A stretch of DNA of 14,876 nucleotides from JBGZFC01 sp964346495 (GCA_964346495.1 CAYFUW010000053.1:1-14876); one strand, 5' to 3'; shown: positions 6,920 through 14,285, numbered from the stretch's first letter. A program made the numbers and translations. The notes: a model not told the origin generated them from the letters alone.

Positions 6920-8968
6920 ATGAACAATAAGAATCTGAATAATAAAAATAATAAAGGTCCGCAAAGGCCAAAGTCTTCACGTCCTAATTTAGGTGGTCCC
7001 AAAAAACCATCAAATATTTATTGGATATATTCAATTTTCTTTATGATACTTATCGGCTTCTATCTTTTTGGACAAGACAAAAGAATGAAGGAAGTAACAT
7101 GGTCTGATTTTCAACAATATGTATCGGACAACAGAATTGAAAGTATAACCATATTAAGCAACAAGGAAATAGCTGAAGCTAAGGTTCGCGGAGAATCTGT
7201 GAATCATGTTTTTAAAGATGATGCCGTAAAGTTTTTGGCTAATCCTTTTATTACTGTAAAAATACCGTCAACACAGGGAGCTTCTGATTTTATTGATAAT
7301 GTAAAATTGGAAAATGGCTACGATATTGAAGTTAAATTTGACAAATCATCGGAGTTGTTAAATATTTTCATATCATTATTACCATTTGCCCTGCTTATCA
7401 TATTCTGGATATGGATGATGCGCCGTATGCAAGGTGGTATGGGAGGCGGCGGAGCCAGTGGAGGCATATTTAGCGTAGGTAAATCGAAAGCTCAACTGTT
7501 TGACAAAGATGCCGGAATAAAAGTAACATTTAACGATGTTGCCGGTCTTTCTGAAGCCAAAGAAGAGGTTCAAGAGATTGTAGAATTTTTAAAACGCCCC
7601 TCGAACTATACAAATTTGGGTGGAAAAATACCGAAAGGTGCTCTTCTTGTAGGTCCCCCCGGAACAGGAAAAACTCTACTGGCAAAAGCTGTTGCAGGTG
7701 AAGCCAATGTGCCGTTTTTCTCAATTTCAGGTTCCGATTTCGTAGAGATGTTTGTCGGTGTAGGTGCATCACGTGTACGCGATTTGTTCCGCCAGGCAAA
7801 AGAGAAAGCCCCATGTATTGTATTTATCGATGAAATTGATGCAGTAGGTAGAGCTCGCGGTAAAAATGTAAACTTCGGCTCTAACGATGAGAGAGAAAAC
7901 ACTCTGAATCAGCTTCTTACTGAAATGGATGGATTCGGCTCGAACAGTGGCGTTATCATCTTAGCAGCAACAAACAGAGCCGACATTTTAGATAAAGCAC
8001 TATTAAGAGCGGGAAGATTCGACAGACAAATCTATGTAGAACTACCCGACCTAAACGACCGAAGAGAAATTTTCAAAGTACATCTTCGTCCCATAAAAAT
8101 CGACGAAACTGTTGATATTGATTTCCTTGCACGCCAAACACCCGGTTTTTCAGGTGCCGATATTGCAAACGTATGTAATGAGGCTGCACTCATTGCCGCT
8201 CGAAATAAAAAGAAGTTTGTTGATAAAGATGACTTCCTGAGCGCAGTTGACAGAATTGTGGGTGGACTTGAGAAAAAGAACAAAATTATCACGGCAGAAG
8301 AGAAACAAACTATCGCTATTCACGAAGCGGGACACGCTACGCTTAGTTGGTTCTTAGAACATGCCAATCCTTTGGTAAAAGTTACTATCGTTCCGCGAGG
8401 AAAAGCACTTGGTGCAGCCTGGTATCTGCCCGAAGAGCGACAAATTACAACTAAAGAGCAGATGCTCGATGAGATGTGCGCACTGTTAGGCGGTCGCGCT
8501 GCCGAAGAGGTGTTTATAGGACGAATATCTTCCGGTGCTGTAAATGACCTTGAAAGAGTTACAAAACAAGCATACGGCATGATTTCATATCTGGGAATGA
8601 GCGATAAACTGCCAAATCTAAGTTATTACGACTCAACCGGACAAGATTATACTTTCCAAAAACCATTTAGTGAAAAAACTGCCGAAGTTATTGACAGCGA
8701 AGTAAAAAATCTTATTGCCGAACAATATGAAAGAGCAAAACAACTTCTTTCGGAACATGCAGAAGGACACAAAGCTCTGGCAAATATCTTATTAGAAAAA
8801 GAGATTATTTTCGCTGAAACTCTGGAAGAGATATTTGGTAAGAGACAGTGGATTTCTCGCTCACAAGAGATAATGAACATTGAGGAAAAAGAAAAATCGG
8901 AATCCGACACCACTTCTTCACCTTCTATTGAACCAAAGAATATTCAAAACGAGGAAGATGAAAATTAG
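6920..8968 (+). CDS. ftsH: FtsH, membrane-bound ATP-dependent zinc metalloprotease
   Basis: FtsH is a hexameric inner-membrane AAA protease that extracts and degrades membrane and unstable cytoplasmic proteins. The 682 residues are arranged as follows. An Asn/Lys/Pro-rich cytoplasmic extension (1-31) precedes TM1 (about 33-50). A periplasmic domain (about 52-145) and TM2 (about 147-167) follow, then a Gly-rich linker (171-182). The AAA domain has Walker A GPPGTGKT (245-252), Walker B VFIDEID (301-307) and the second-region-of-homology arginines in RAGRFDRQ (363-370). The M41 peptidase domain has zinc motif HEAGH (468-472) and D543 in the segment SSGAVNDLERVTKQ as third ligand. The tail from about residue 650 is acidic and Ser-rich, and is probably disordered. 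A strong terminator lies about 100 nt after the stop. In E. coli, FtsH degrades LpxC; here lpxC is about 2.4 kb upstream, but the regulatory link is only inferred. Confidence 0.97.
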   Translation: MNNKNLNNKNNKGPQRPKSSRPNLGGPKKPSNIYWIYSIFFMILIGFYLFGQDKRMKEVTWSDFQQYVSDNRIESITILSNKEIAEAKVRGESVNHVFKDDAVKFLANPFITVKIPSTQGASDFIDNVKLENGYDIEVKFDKSSELLNIFISLLPFALLIIFWIWMMRRMQGGMGGGGASGGIFSVGKSKAQLFDKDAGIKVTFNDVAGLSEAKEEVQEIVEFLKRPSNYTNLGGKIPKGALLVGPPGTGKTLLAKAVAGEANVPFFSISGSDFVEMFVGVGASRVRDLFRQAKEKAPCIVFIDEIDAVGRARGKNVNFGSNDERENTLNQLLTEMDGFGSNSGVIILAATNRADILDKALLRAGRFDRQIYVELPDLNDRREIFKVHLRPIKIDETVDIDFLARQTPGFSGADIANVCNEAALIAARNKKKFVDKDDFLSAVDRIVGGLEKKNKIITAEEKQTIAIHEAGHATLSWFLEHANPLVKVTIVPRGKALGAAWYLPEERQITTKEQMLDEMCALLGGRAAEEVFIGRISSGAVNDLERVTKQAYGMISYLGMSDKLPNLSYYDSTGQDYTFQKPFSEKTAEVIDSEVKNLIAEQYERAKQLLSEHAEGHKALANILLEKEIIFAETLEEIFGKRQWISRSQEIMNIEEKEKSESDTTSSPSIEPKNIQNEEDEN

Positions 8969-9069
8969 TAATGATTTCCTGTAATACTTGCTGTAATTAA
9001 ATCTCTACTGCTGTTACGATTAATTTAGGATACTTAAATGTAGTGGATTCAGTACATTTGAATAAAATT

Positions 9070-9117
9070 GTTTAAGCCAAAACTTACATAAGTTTTGGCT
9101 TAAACTTTGTATTTTAT
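9070..9117 (+). terminator. Rho-independent terminator after ftsH
   Basis: GTTTAAGCCAAAACTTA (9070-9086) is a perfect 17-base inverted repeat with 9089-9105, so the working helix is about 15-16 bp with a tiny loop. A T-rich tail (TTTGTATTTTATT) follows. It lies about 100 nt after the ftsH stop. The preceding stretch 8969-9069 shows no other coding or structural signal. Confidence 0.8.
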
Positions 9118-9184
9118 TATTGCAGTCCGATAAACATTTTCAATTTACTATAAAATGACTTATTGTAAACGATTTCAGAAATTA

Positions 9185-9440
9185 TTCGGAATAAATGGCT
9201 TGGAAAGCCGAACTTTCATAACCGTATGCAAGCGTAGCGCAGCTTACGGTATAAATATATACCCATCACTTCAACCCGAAGTGGTTGGACATTTATAAAG
9301 TACTGCCTGTGCCGATGAATATCGGTGCCTTTCAGGCAGTGTTTGTGGGTTGATTGACTTACCGCAAGCTGCCCCGATTAACATCGGGATTGCATGCGGT
9401 TATGAAAATCTCGCCTATTCAGGCGATAGGGTGTTTTTAT
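9185..9440. repeat. Nested palindromic element with six hairpins (BIME/REP-like or structured RNA)
   Basis: This lies inside the 729-nt gap between ftsH and the dismutase gene, and no reading frame explains it. The hairpins are: H1 GGCTT/AAGCC (9197-9209); H2 ACCGTA/TACGGT (9221-9226 with 9245-9250); H3 CACTTC/GAAGTG (9267-9283); H4 ACTGCCTG/CAGGCAGT (9302-9309 with 9333-9340), enclosing CCGAT/ATCGG; H5 ACCGCA/TGCGGT (9361-9366 with 9395-9400), enclosing CCCGAT/ATCGGG; H6 TCGCCT/AGGCGA (9411-9416 with 9421-9426), followed by a T5 run. The outer parts are inverted copies. TTTCATAACCGTATGCAA (9214-9231) matches the reverse complement of 9390-9407 at 17 of 18 bases. GCAGCTTACGGTA (9239-9251) matches the reverse complement of 9360-9372 at 12 of 13. 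TCAACCC (9271-9277) pairs with GGGTTGA (9347-9353) near the centre. The family is unknown to me. Confidence 0.7.
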
Positions 9441-9556
9441 CGGACAGCAATGGTATTTTATATTCAATCTACTCACAACCTAAAATTATGCAACTAAAAA
9501 AACAGTTATAAATGTCGATATACATTTAATCAGTCTAAAGAAACACCGATTTCTAA

Positions 9557-9588
9557 TTTGCCTTTTTTTATGTTATTGATTATATTTA
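9557..9588 (+). promoter_or_regulatory. Promoter candidate for the superoxide dismutase gene
   Basis: TTTG (9557-9560) and TATATTTA (9581-9588) are spaced by 20 nt, a near match to the Bacteroidetes -33/-7 consensus. It would give a leader of about 100 nt before the ATG at 9698. The rest of 9441-9697 is A/T-rich with no further structure or reading frame that I can support. Confidence 0.45.
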
Positions 9589-9697
9589 TGATACATCGAT
9601 TTTATTAGTAAGAATCGGCATCAAAAACAATGAACTTTTTCTACTATTATTCGTTATAAGCTTAGTACAACAATAACAATAATATTAAAAGAAAATT

Positions 9698-10387
9698 ATG
9701 AAAAAATTTTCATATCAACTTTCCACTCTATTATTGGTAATTCTGATAAGTGGAAATACAATTAAAGCAAGTAATATTAAGTATAACAATTTTAAAAACA
9801 CAAAAACAATGAAATTTGAAAAAGTAGCATTACCCTATGCAACCGATGCTTTAGAACCGGTTATTAGTAAAGAAACAATAGAACTTCATTATGGCAAACA
9901 CCATCAAGCTTATGTTGATAACTTGAACAGATTAATCGTTGGAACAAAATTTGAAAATGTTGACGATTTAATCACAATTGTAAAAGAGAGCGATGGCGCT
10001 ATCTATAACAATGCAGGACAAGTTCTTAATCACGACCTATATTTCACATCATTCAAGAAAGATGGTGGTGGCGAACCAAAAGGCAAATTGGCAGAAGCTA
10101 TTAATGCACAATTCGGTTCGTTCGAAAAATTTAAAGAAGAGTTCAGTGCTGCAGCAGTTGGTCTTTTCGGCTCAGGATGGGCATGGTTAGTTAGCGATAA
10201 AGACGGCAAACTATCTATCGAAAAGGAATCAAATGCAGGCAACCCGATTACAAGAGGTTTAAACCCAATTTTACCGTTCGACGTTTGGGAACACGCTTAT
10301 TATGTTGATACACAAAATCGTCGTGCAGACCACATTAAATCGATATGGGATATTATTGATTGGGATGTTGTAAGCAGCAGATACTAA
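9698..10387 (+). CDS. sodB: Fe/Mn-family superoxide dismutase with N-terminal signal-peptide-like extension
   Basis: The enzyme converts superoxide to hydrogen peroxide and oxygen. Metal ligands are H64 (ELHYGKHHQAYV), H112 (NNAGQVLNHDLYF), D195 and H199 (FDVWEHAYYVD). The Gln at 108 in NNAGQ is the Fe-type position, and the protein resembles the Porphyromonas/Bacteroides enzymes, some of which work with either metal. The dismutase fold starts at about residue 38 (MKFEKVALPYATDALEP). The first 24 residues look like a Sec signal peptide: MKKFSYQ, then the hydrophobic LSTLLLVILISG, with a possible cleavage after Ala24 (TIKA-S). Either the enzyme is exported, or the true start is the internal ATG at 9809, giving a cytoplasmic protein of 192 residues. 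I chose the longer form because the hydrophobic stretch and Lys-rich start are too signal-like to be chance. A bidirectional terminator follows. Confidence 0.93.
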   Translation: MKKFSYQLSTLLLVILISGNTIKASNIKYNNFKNTKTMKFEKVALPYATDALEPVISKETIELHYGKHHQAYVDNLNRLIVGTKFENVDDLITIVKESDGAIYNNAGQVLNHDLYFTSFKKDGGGEPKGKLAEAINAQFGSFEKFKEEFSAAAVGLFGSGWAWLVSDKDGKLSIEKESNAGNPITRGLNPILPFDVWEHAYYVDTQNRRADHIKSIWDIIDWDVVSSRY

Positions 10388-10413
10388 TTATAGATTTTTT
10401 ATTTTTGATTAAT

Positions 10414-10453
10414 AAAAACCCATTCGGAAAGTTTTCCGAATGGGTTTTTTTTT
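10414..10453. terminator. Bidirectional terminator between the dismutase and metallopeptidase genes
   Basis: CCCATTCGGAAA (10419-10430) pairs perfectly with TTTCCGAATGGG (10433-10444). The helix is flanked by A5 on the left (10414-10418) and T9 on the right (10445-10453), so each strand has a stem followed by a T run. It serves the plus-strand dismutase gene and the convergent minus-strand gene ending at 10516. Confidence 0.88.
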
Positions 10454-10463
10454 GATATCCTTA

Positions 10464-10498
10464 TAAGTAGCAGTTACTTTAGAAGTAACAGCTACTTA
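10464..10498. repeat. Second hairpin in the convergent intergenic region
   Basis: AAGTAGC (10465-10471) and GTTACTT (10473-10479) pair with AAGTAAC (10483-10489) and GCTACTT (10491-10497). There is a single A-A mismatch, a TAG loop and an extra closing T-A pair. No T run follows on either strand, so it is not a standard terminator. In the minus-strand transcript it lies between the metallopeptidase stop and the terminator hairpin, and could protect the mRNA end. Confidence 0.6.
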
Positions 10499-10515
10499 AT
10501 ATCAAACTCTCACTC

Positions 10516-12570
10516 TTACTTCTTCAAAGCCTCCAACGCTTCGGTAGTTGCTTTAAGAAGTGGATCGATAGAGATTTCTCTTCCAACAGCATTTTTCATC
10601 CATAGTTGCGGAATAATTCTGCCTTGTGTGTACATTCTATCAATTTCGTCGGCAAGATTTTTTCCGTAAACTTGCTCGCCAATTTGGAAATCGATAAGAT
10701 GTCCCATTGGATAGTTCGGCAAATAGAGCGGATAGTCTATCATATGCGAGTAAATTCCGAGCAGAATTTCATCTTTTCCGCCCAAAATGCCTGCGTAATA
10801 TGTATTCCAAACATCTTTGGCTATAGAAATAACAGCTTCTTTAAGTTGTGCAGCAGTTGCATCGGGATTTGCATAGAGCCACTCCCAAACCTGAATGTCA
10901 ACCAACGACACACCCATTATTTCGTAACTTGACCAGAAATTATCGAGAGCCAGATAGAATCTATCCTCCGGATTCGGATTTTTAAGACCTAACAACTCTA
11001 AATCTCGTTTTTGGAAAAGGAAAGCAACCGCTTCGGTAAATGATGTATTGGGTACTCCGTTAAGCGAATAGAAATCAACATCGTTCATCGTGATTGTTTG
11101 CTCTACGTTATGTCCAAACTCGTGAACAGCAATATTATAACCTTTGTAGTCCATACCACCGCTACCAATTCTTGTGCGAAGTCGAGCCACATCGTTACGC
11201 ATTTCTGCACCCCATGCATGTCCGGCACCTCTCGATGCATCAACAACAATAAGAGCACATATTTCCTGAGCTTTAGCAGGTGTCCAACCAAGTTTTACAA
11301 GAATGTTCGGCAAATCTTTTTTAAGAGCTTCTGCATTTGGATATTTTTTAGATGTGATTGCAGTCAGTTCATCTTCCGGAATACCACCACCCGATTTGAA
11401 TCCGTTGTACCAGATATCGAAAGGTTCCAAATCGCGACCTAAACGCTCTTTTATAAACGCGGCAACCTCTTTCACTTGTGGCGAAGAGAGAAGCCCTTTA
11501 AACAGAGTTTCTACATCATTTTTAGGAATTTCCATTGTGGCATCAAAAGCTCTGTCTATTTGAGTAGGATAGTGTACAGAATACTCATCCAATTGTCTCA
11601 TTGCATGGAAATTGCCCAAGAATACTTCGTATCTTGTTAAATCTTCCGAAACAACATTCACACTGTTTCCATTTTCAGAAATTGTATTAGAAATAGGTTT
11701 CCAGGTATATTTATCGCTATTGATTACCTGTTGCGGAATTGTTTGGTCAACAATTCGTTTCATCACCTGATAAACCATACGTTGTTTTTCCAATCCTCTT
11801 TCTGCATCGGCATAATTCGATTTCAACTCATCGCGCAATCCCCAGTGAGTGATTAGCTTCATATCTTGCGGAAACAGTTGCTCATCAGCCTCATTACGCA
11901 AATTGCCCATGTAGATATTATAATCAGAAATATAGGCATCAGCCTCTGTCAGAGTTTTAGATATATGTTGCTGAATATCTGCAGGTACGCGAGAGATAAA
12001 TTTATCGCCCATACGTGCATAAGCCCACTCTTGACGGCTCCATTTTTCACCCAACTCGGTCTTTTCTTGCAGTGAATAATATGGGAAGTTTAATGCCGTT
12101 ACAAATGCAATTTTATTGGCGTACAAATCATCGCCCAAGTGAGCCGATGCGTTGTAACTGCCAAACATCATATCCATTGGCGTAATATCGGGACCTTCCA
12201 ATTGCAGTGGTACTTTCAACTCCACATCCATTTTATGGTAATAACCTGAAAGAATTTCGAAATTACGCTCCAAAGTTTGAAACAACACGTTTAGTTCTGC
12301 CTCATCTGCAACGAAATAGGTTTTGCAAAATTGAGCGAACTCTTCTGCAGAACCATCCGATTCGCGCCATAAATCGGCTACCTGCTGCACTCCTCGTTCA
12401 ATACGAAATGAAGATGATTCTCCCAACGAATCCTTGAGCGATTTAATTACATCGGTAACAAGTGCATCGTTGATAAAATGTGAACTTTGACTCATTTTCC
12501 CTTCATTTTTACATGCCGTCAGATTCACTAAAATGACAGCAATAATTAATAATAATACGTTTTTTTTCAT
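10516..12570 (-). CDS. Lipoprotein zinc metallopeptidase, MA clan (M3-like active-site spacing)
   Basis: The 684-residue protein begins with a lipoprotein signal: MKK, a hydrophobic core (LLLIIAVILV) and lipobox LTAC with the acylated Cys at 20. It should therefore be tethered to the envelope, facing the periplasm or the surface. The active site is HEFGH at 483-487, with the probable third zinc ligand E513 in NTSFTEAVAFLF. The gap from the first His to that Glu (30 residues) is about that of M3 oligopeptidases. Other conserved-looking parts are LEPFDIWYNGFKSGGG (381-396), SRGAGHAWGAEM (446-457) and the segment starting YPLYLPNYPMGHLIDFQIGE. I do not see the M3 C-terminal Gly-Tyr-rich substrate loop, and the HExxGH of dipeptidyl-peptidase III (M49) is absent. 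The role is probably peptide cleavage, with substrate unknown. It is convergent with the dismutase gene and divergent from the M20 dipeptidase. Confidence 0.8.
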   Translation of the reverse strand: MKKNVLLLIIAVILVNLTACKNEGKMSQSSHFINDALVTDVIKSLKDSLGESSSFRIERGVQQVADLWRESDGSAEEFAQFCKTYFVADEAELNVLFQTLERNFEILSGYYHKMDVELKVPLQLEGPDITPMDMMFGSYNASAHLGDDLYANKIAFVTALNFPYYSLQEKTELGEKWSRQEWAYARMGDKFISRVPADIQQHISKTLTEADAYISDYNIYMGNLRNEADEQLFPQDMKLITHWGLRDELKSNYADAERGLEKQRMVYQVMKRIVDQTIPQQVINSDKYTWKPISNTISENGNSVNVVSEDLTRYEVFLGNFHAMRQLDEYSVHYPTQIDRAFDATMEIPKNDVETLFKGLLSSPQVKEVAAFIKERLGRDLEPFDIWYNGFKSGGGIPEDELTAITSKKYPNAEALKKDLPNILVKLGWTPAKAQEICALIVVDASRGAGHAWGAEMRNDVARLRTRIGSGGMDYKGYNIAVHEFGHNVEQTITMNDVDFYSLNGVPNTSFTEAVAFLFQKRDLELLGLKNPNPEDRFYLALDNFWSSYEIMGVSLVDIQVWEWLYANPDATAAQLKEAVISIAKDVWNTYYAGILGGKDEILLGIYSHMIDYPLYLPNYPMGHLIDFQIGEQVYGKNLADEIDRMYTQGRIIPQLWMKNAVGREISIDPLLKATTEALEALKK

Positions 12571-12648
12571 TGTTATGATAAGTTTAAATGATACAAGACC
12601 TGCTTTTCACAAATTCGTTAGCAAATAGTTGTCTTGATTGATATTATG

Positions 12649-12680
12649 CAAAGATATTAAAAATAGAGAGAAAAAACACA
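12649..12680 (-). promoter_or_regulatory. Bacteroidetes -33/-7 promoter for the metallopeptidase gene
   Basis: On the minus strand TGTG (12680-12677) is followed after 20 nt by TATCTTTG (12656-12649), an exact -7 box. The leader to the ATG at 12570 would be about 70 nt. The 186-nt divergent region to the M20 gene holds only this clear site. For the plus strand, TAGTTTTA (12712-12719) resembles a -7 box but lacks a well-spaced -33. Confidence 0.5.
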
Positions 12681-12756
12681 TTGATAATTCCATTGTTACG
12701 ATTTTTTTTTGTAGTTTTACACCCTAACCATTAAAAAATCAAATAAATTAATTAGA

Positions 12757-14130
12757 ATGACAGAAATTAATAATTATGTGGAAACCCACAAACAACGTTT
12801 TCTGGACGAACTTTTTGAACTAATACGTATTCCGTCCATTTCATCAATTCAAGAACATAAACCCGACATGTATCGCGCTGCAGAAAAATGGAAAGAGATT
12901 CTGTTGGCTGCAGGTGCCGACAAAGCCGAAGTTTACGAAACAGAAGGTAATCCGGTTACTTACGGCGAAAAAATAGTTGACCCGAAAGCTCCTACCGTGT
13001 TGGTTTACGCTCACATGGACGTTATGCCGGTGGATCCGCTAGAGTTGTGGAAAACCGATCCTTTTGAGCCTGTAGTAAAAGACGGTAAAATCTGGGCTCG
13101 CGGTGCCGACGACGATAAAGGTCAAGGCTTTATGCACGCCAAAGCTTTCGAGTATTTGGTACAATCGGGCGAGTTGAAATGTAACGTTAAGTTCCTTATC
13201 GAAGGCGAAGAAGAAGTTGGTTCGCCAAGCCTTCCCGCATTCTGTAAGAAACACAAAAAAATGTTAGAAGCAGACGTTATTTTAGTTTCCGACACATCTA
13301 TGATTGCTCCCGATGTTCCCTCTATCACTACGGGACTTCGCGGTTTGGCATACTGGGAAGTGGAAGTTACAGGACCTAATGCCGATTTGCACTCAGGGAT
13401 TTTCGGCGGTGCTGTTGCCAACCCTATCAACGTGCTTTGCAAAATGATAGCCGACACTGTGGATGAAGATGGACGTATCCAAATACCGGGATTCTATGAT
13501 GACGTATTGGAAGTATCTGATAAAGAGAGAAAACTGATGGCAAAAGCTCCATTTTCTCTGAAAGAGTACAAAGAGTCTCTTGGTATTAAGAAAGAGTTTG
13601 GTGAAAAAGGATATACTACAAACGAACGTACCGGAATTCGTCCAACATTTGATGTTTGCGGTATCTGGGGCGGATATACAGGCGAAGGTGCAAAAACTGT
13701 ACTACCTTCGAAAGCTTATGCGAAAATCAGCAGCCGTCTTGTTCCAAATCAAGACCACAATAAAATTGCTGAAATGTTCGTGAAATATTTCGAAAGTATT
13801 GCTCCCGAAACAGTTAAAGTGAAAGTAGAATCGTTGCACGGCGGACCATCATACGTTTGCCCGATAGATTTGCCAGCATATAAAGCTGCAGAAAAAGCTT
13901 ATACCGATGTTTACGGAAAAGTTCCTGTTCCTGTTCGTTCAGGCGGTAGTATTCCAATTATTGCAACTTTCGAAGAGATATTAGGAATAAAATCTGTTCT
14001 TATGGGATTCGGTCTTGGCTCTGATGCAATTCACTCGCCAAACGAAAACTATCCGTTAAAGCAGTTCTATAACGGTATTCGTACTATTCCTTTGTTTTAT
14101 AAATATTTTGCGGAAGAGATGAAGAAATAA
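12757..14130 (+). CDS. M20 family metallo-dipeptidase (CNDP/carnosinase-like)
   Basis: The 457-residue cytoplasmic di-zinc peptidase belongs to family M20 and probably hydrolyses dipeptides. Ligands can be read directly. H86 and D88 are in VYAHMDVMP. The bridging D119 is in RGADDDKGQG. The general base E152 and ligand E153 are in EGEEEVGSP. D179 is in LVSDTSM. H426 is in GSDAIHSPNENYP. The lid/dimerisation domain (about 200-385) contains GPNADLHSGIFGGAVANP, whose His completes the active site from the partner subunit in this family. No signal peptide is visible. The length and the ADDDKG form match the carnosinase-like dipeptidase subgroup rather than DapE or ArgE. The start ATG at 12757 has an A/T-rich context without a Shine-Dalgarno sequence. 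The gene is monocistronic, with a terminator about 30 nt after the stop, and divergent from the lipoprotein peptidase. Confidence 0.93.
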   Translation: MTEINNYVETHKQRFLDELFELIRIPSISSIQEHKPDMYRAAEKWKEILLAAGADKAEVYETEGNPVTYGEKIVDPKAPTVLVYAHMDVMPVDPLELWKTDPFEPVVKDGKIWARGADDDKGQGFMHAKAFEYLVQSGELKCNVKFLIEGEEEVGSPSLPAFCKKHKKMLEADVILVSDTSMIAPDVPSITTGLRGLAYWEVEVTGPNADLHSGIFGGAVANPINVLCKMIADTVDEDGRIQIPGFYDDVLEVSDKERKLMAKAPFSLKEYKESLGIKKEFGEKGYTTNERTGIRPTFDVCGIWGGYTGEGAKTVLPSKAYAKISSRLVPNQDHNKIAEMFVKYFESIAPETVKVKVESLHGGPSYVCPIDLPAYKAAEKAYTDVYGKVPVPVRSGGSIPIIATFEEILGIKSVLMGFGLGSDAIHSPNENYPLKQFYNGIRTIPLFYKYFAEEMKK

Positions 14131-14157
14131 TAGATATTTCATAAGTACTCAAATATA

Positions 14158-14198
14158 AAGGGCATTGCGGTTTTATACTGCATTGCCCTTATCGTTTT
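14158..14198 (+). terminator. Rho-independent terminator after the M20 dipeptidase gene
   Basis: AAGGGCATTGCGG (14158-14170) pairs with CTGCATTGCCCTT (14178-14190), with one T-T mismatch, one G-T pair and a 7-nt loop. ATCG and T5 follow. It is correctly placed for the M20 gene. Confidence 0.75.
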
Positions 14199-14200
14199 TA

Positions 14201-14285
14201 GTCGCGCCCCGAGTCAGCAATTAAATGGAATAAATAATATTCTGCAATTTATCGTGCTTGGAGAAAAAGAAACTCGGGATGCGAC
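14201..14285. repeat. 14-bp imperfect inverted repeat enclosing 57 nt
   Basis: GTCGCGCCCCGAGT (14201-14214) pairs with ACTCGGGATGCGAC (14272-14285): twelve Watson-Crick pairs, one G-T pair and one C-A mismatch. The arms are much more G+C-rich than their surroundings. The region 14131-14356 has no supportable gene. The G-T pair keeps the stem only in a plus-strand transcript. It could be a small structured RNA, a remnant with terminal repeats, or chance. Confidence 0.45.

Noticed and set aside
6717..6923. Short plus-strand open frame overlapping the end of rsfS and the ftsH start.
   Set aside because: It overlaps the conserved rsfS C-terminus in another frame, has no recognisable protein character, and lies in A/T-rich intergenic sequence.
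9221..9250. Hairpin H2 looks at first like domain V of a group II intron (CCGTATGC...TACGG).
   Set aside because: Domain V has a fixed size of about 34 nt with a catalytic triad, a short bulge and a tetraloop helix. Here the inner helix is only 3 bp with a 9-nt loop, the inverted copy carries a different, longer insert, and no intron-encoded protein is near.
9185..9440. Possible integron attC site or CRISPR-like repeats.
   Set aside because: The repeats are inverted rather than direct, there are only two copies with no regular spacers, and the terminal GTTRRRY/RYYYAAC boxes of attC sites are not present in correct places.
10010..10050. Leucine in QVLNH of the dismutase in place of the tryptophan found in E. 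coli FeSOD.
   Set aside because: As far as I recall, the Porphyromonas and Bacteroides enzymes also have leucine here, so it is a lineage feature and not a defect.
10516..12570. Identification as dipeptidyl-peptidase III (M49).
   Set aside because: M49 enzymes have HExxGH; this protein has the ordinary HExxH (HEFGH) and a third ligand about 30 residues downstream.
12701..12711. T-rich tract before the M20 gene as a terminator or phase-variable promoter spacer.
   Set aside because: No stem precedes the nine T residues, and a single homopolymer in an A/T-rich genome is not evidence of phase variation.
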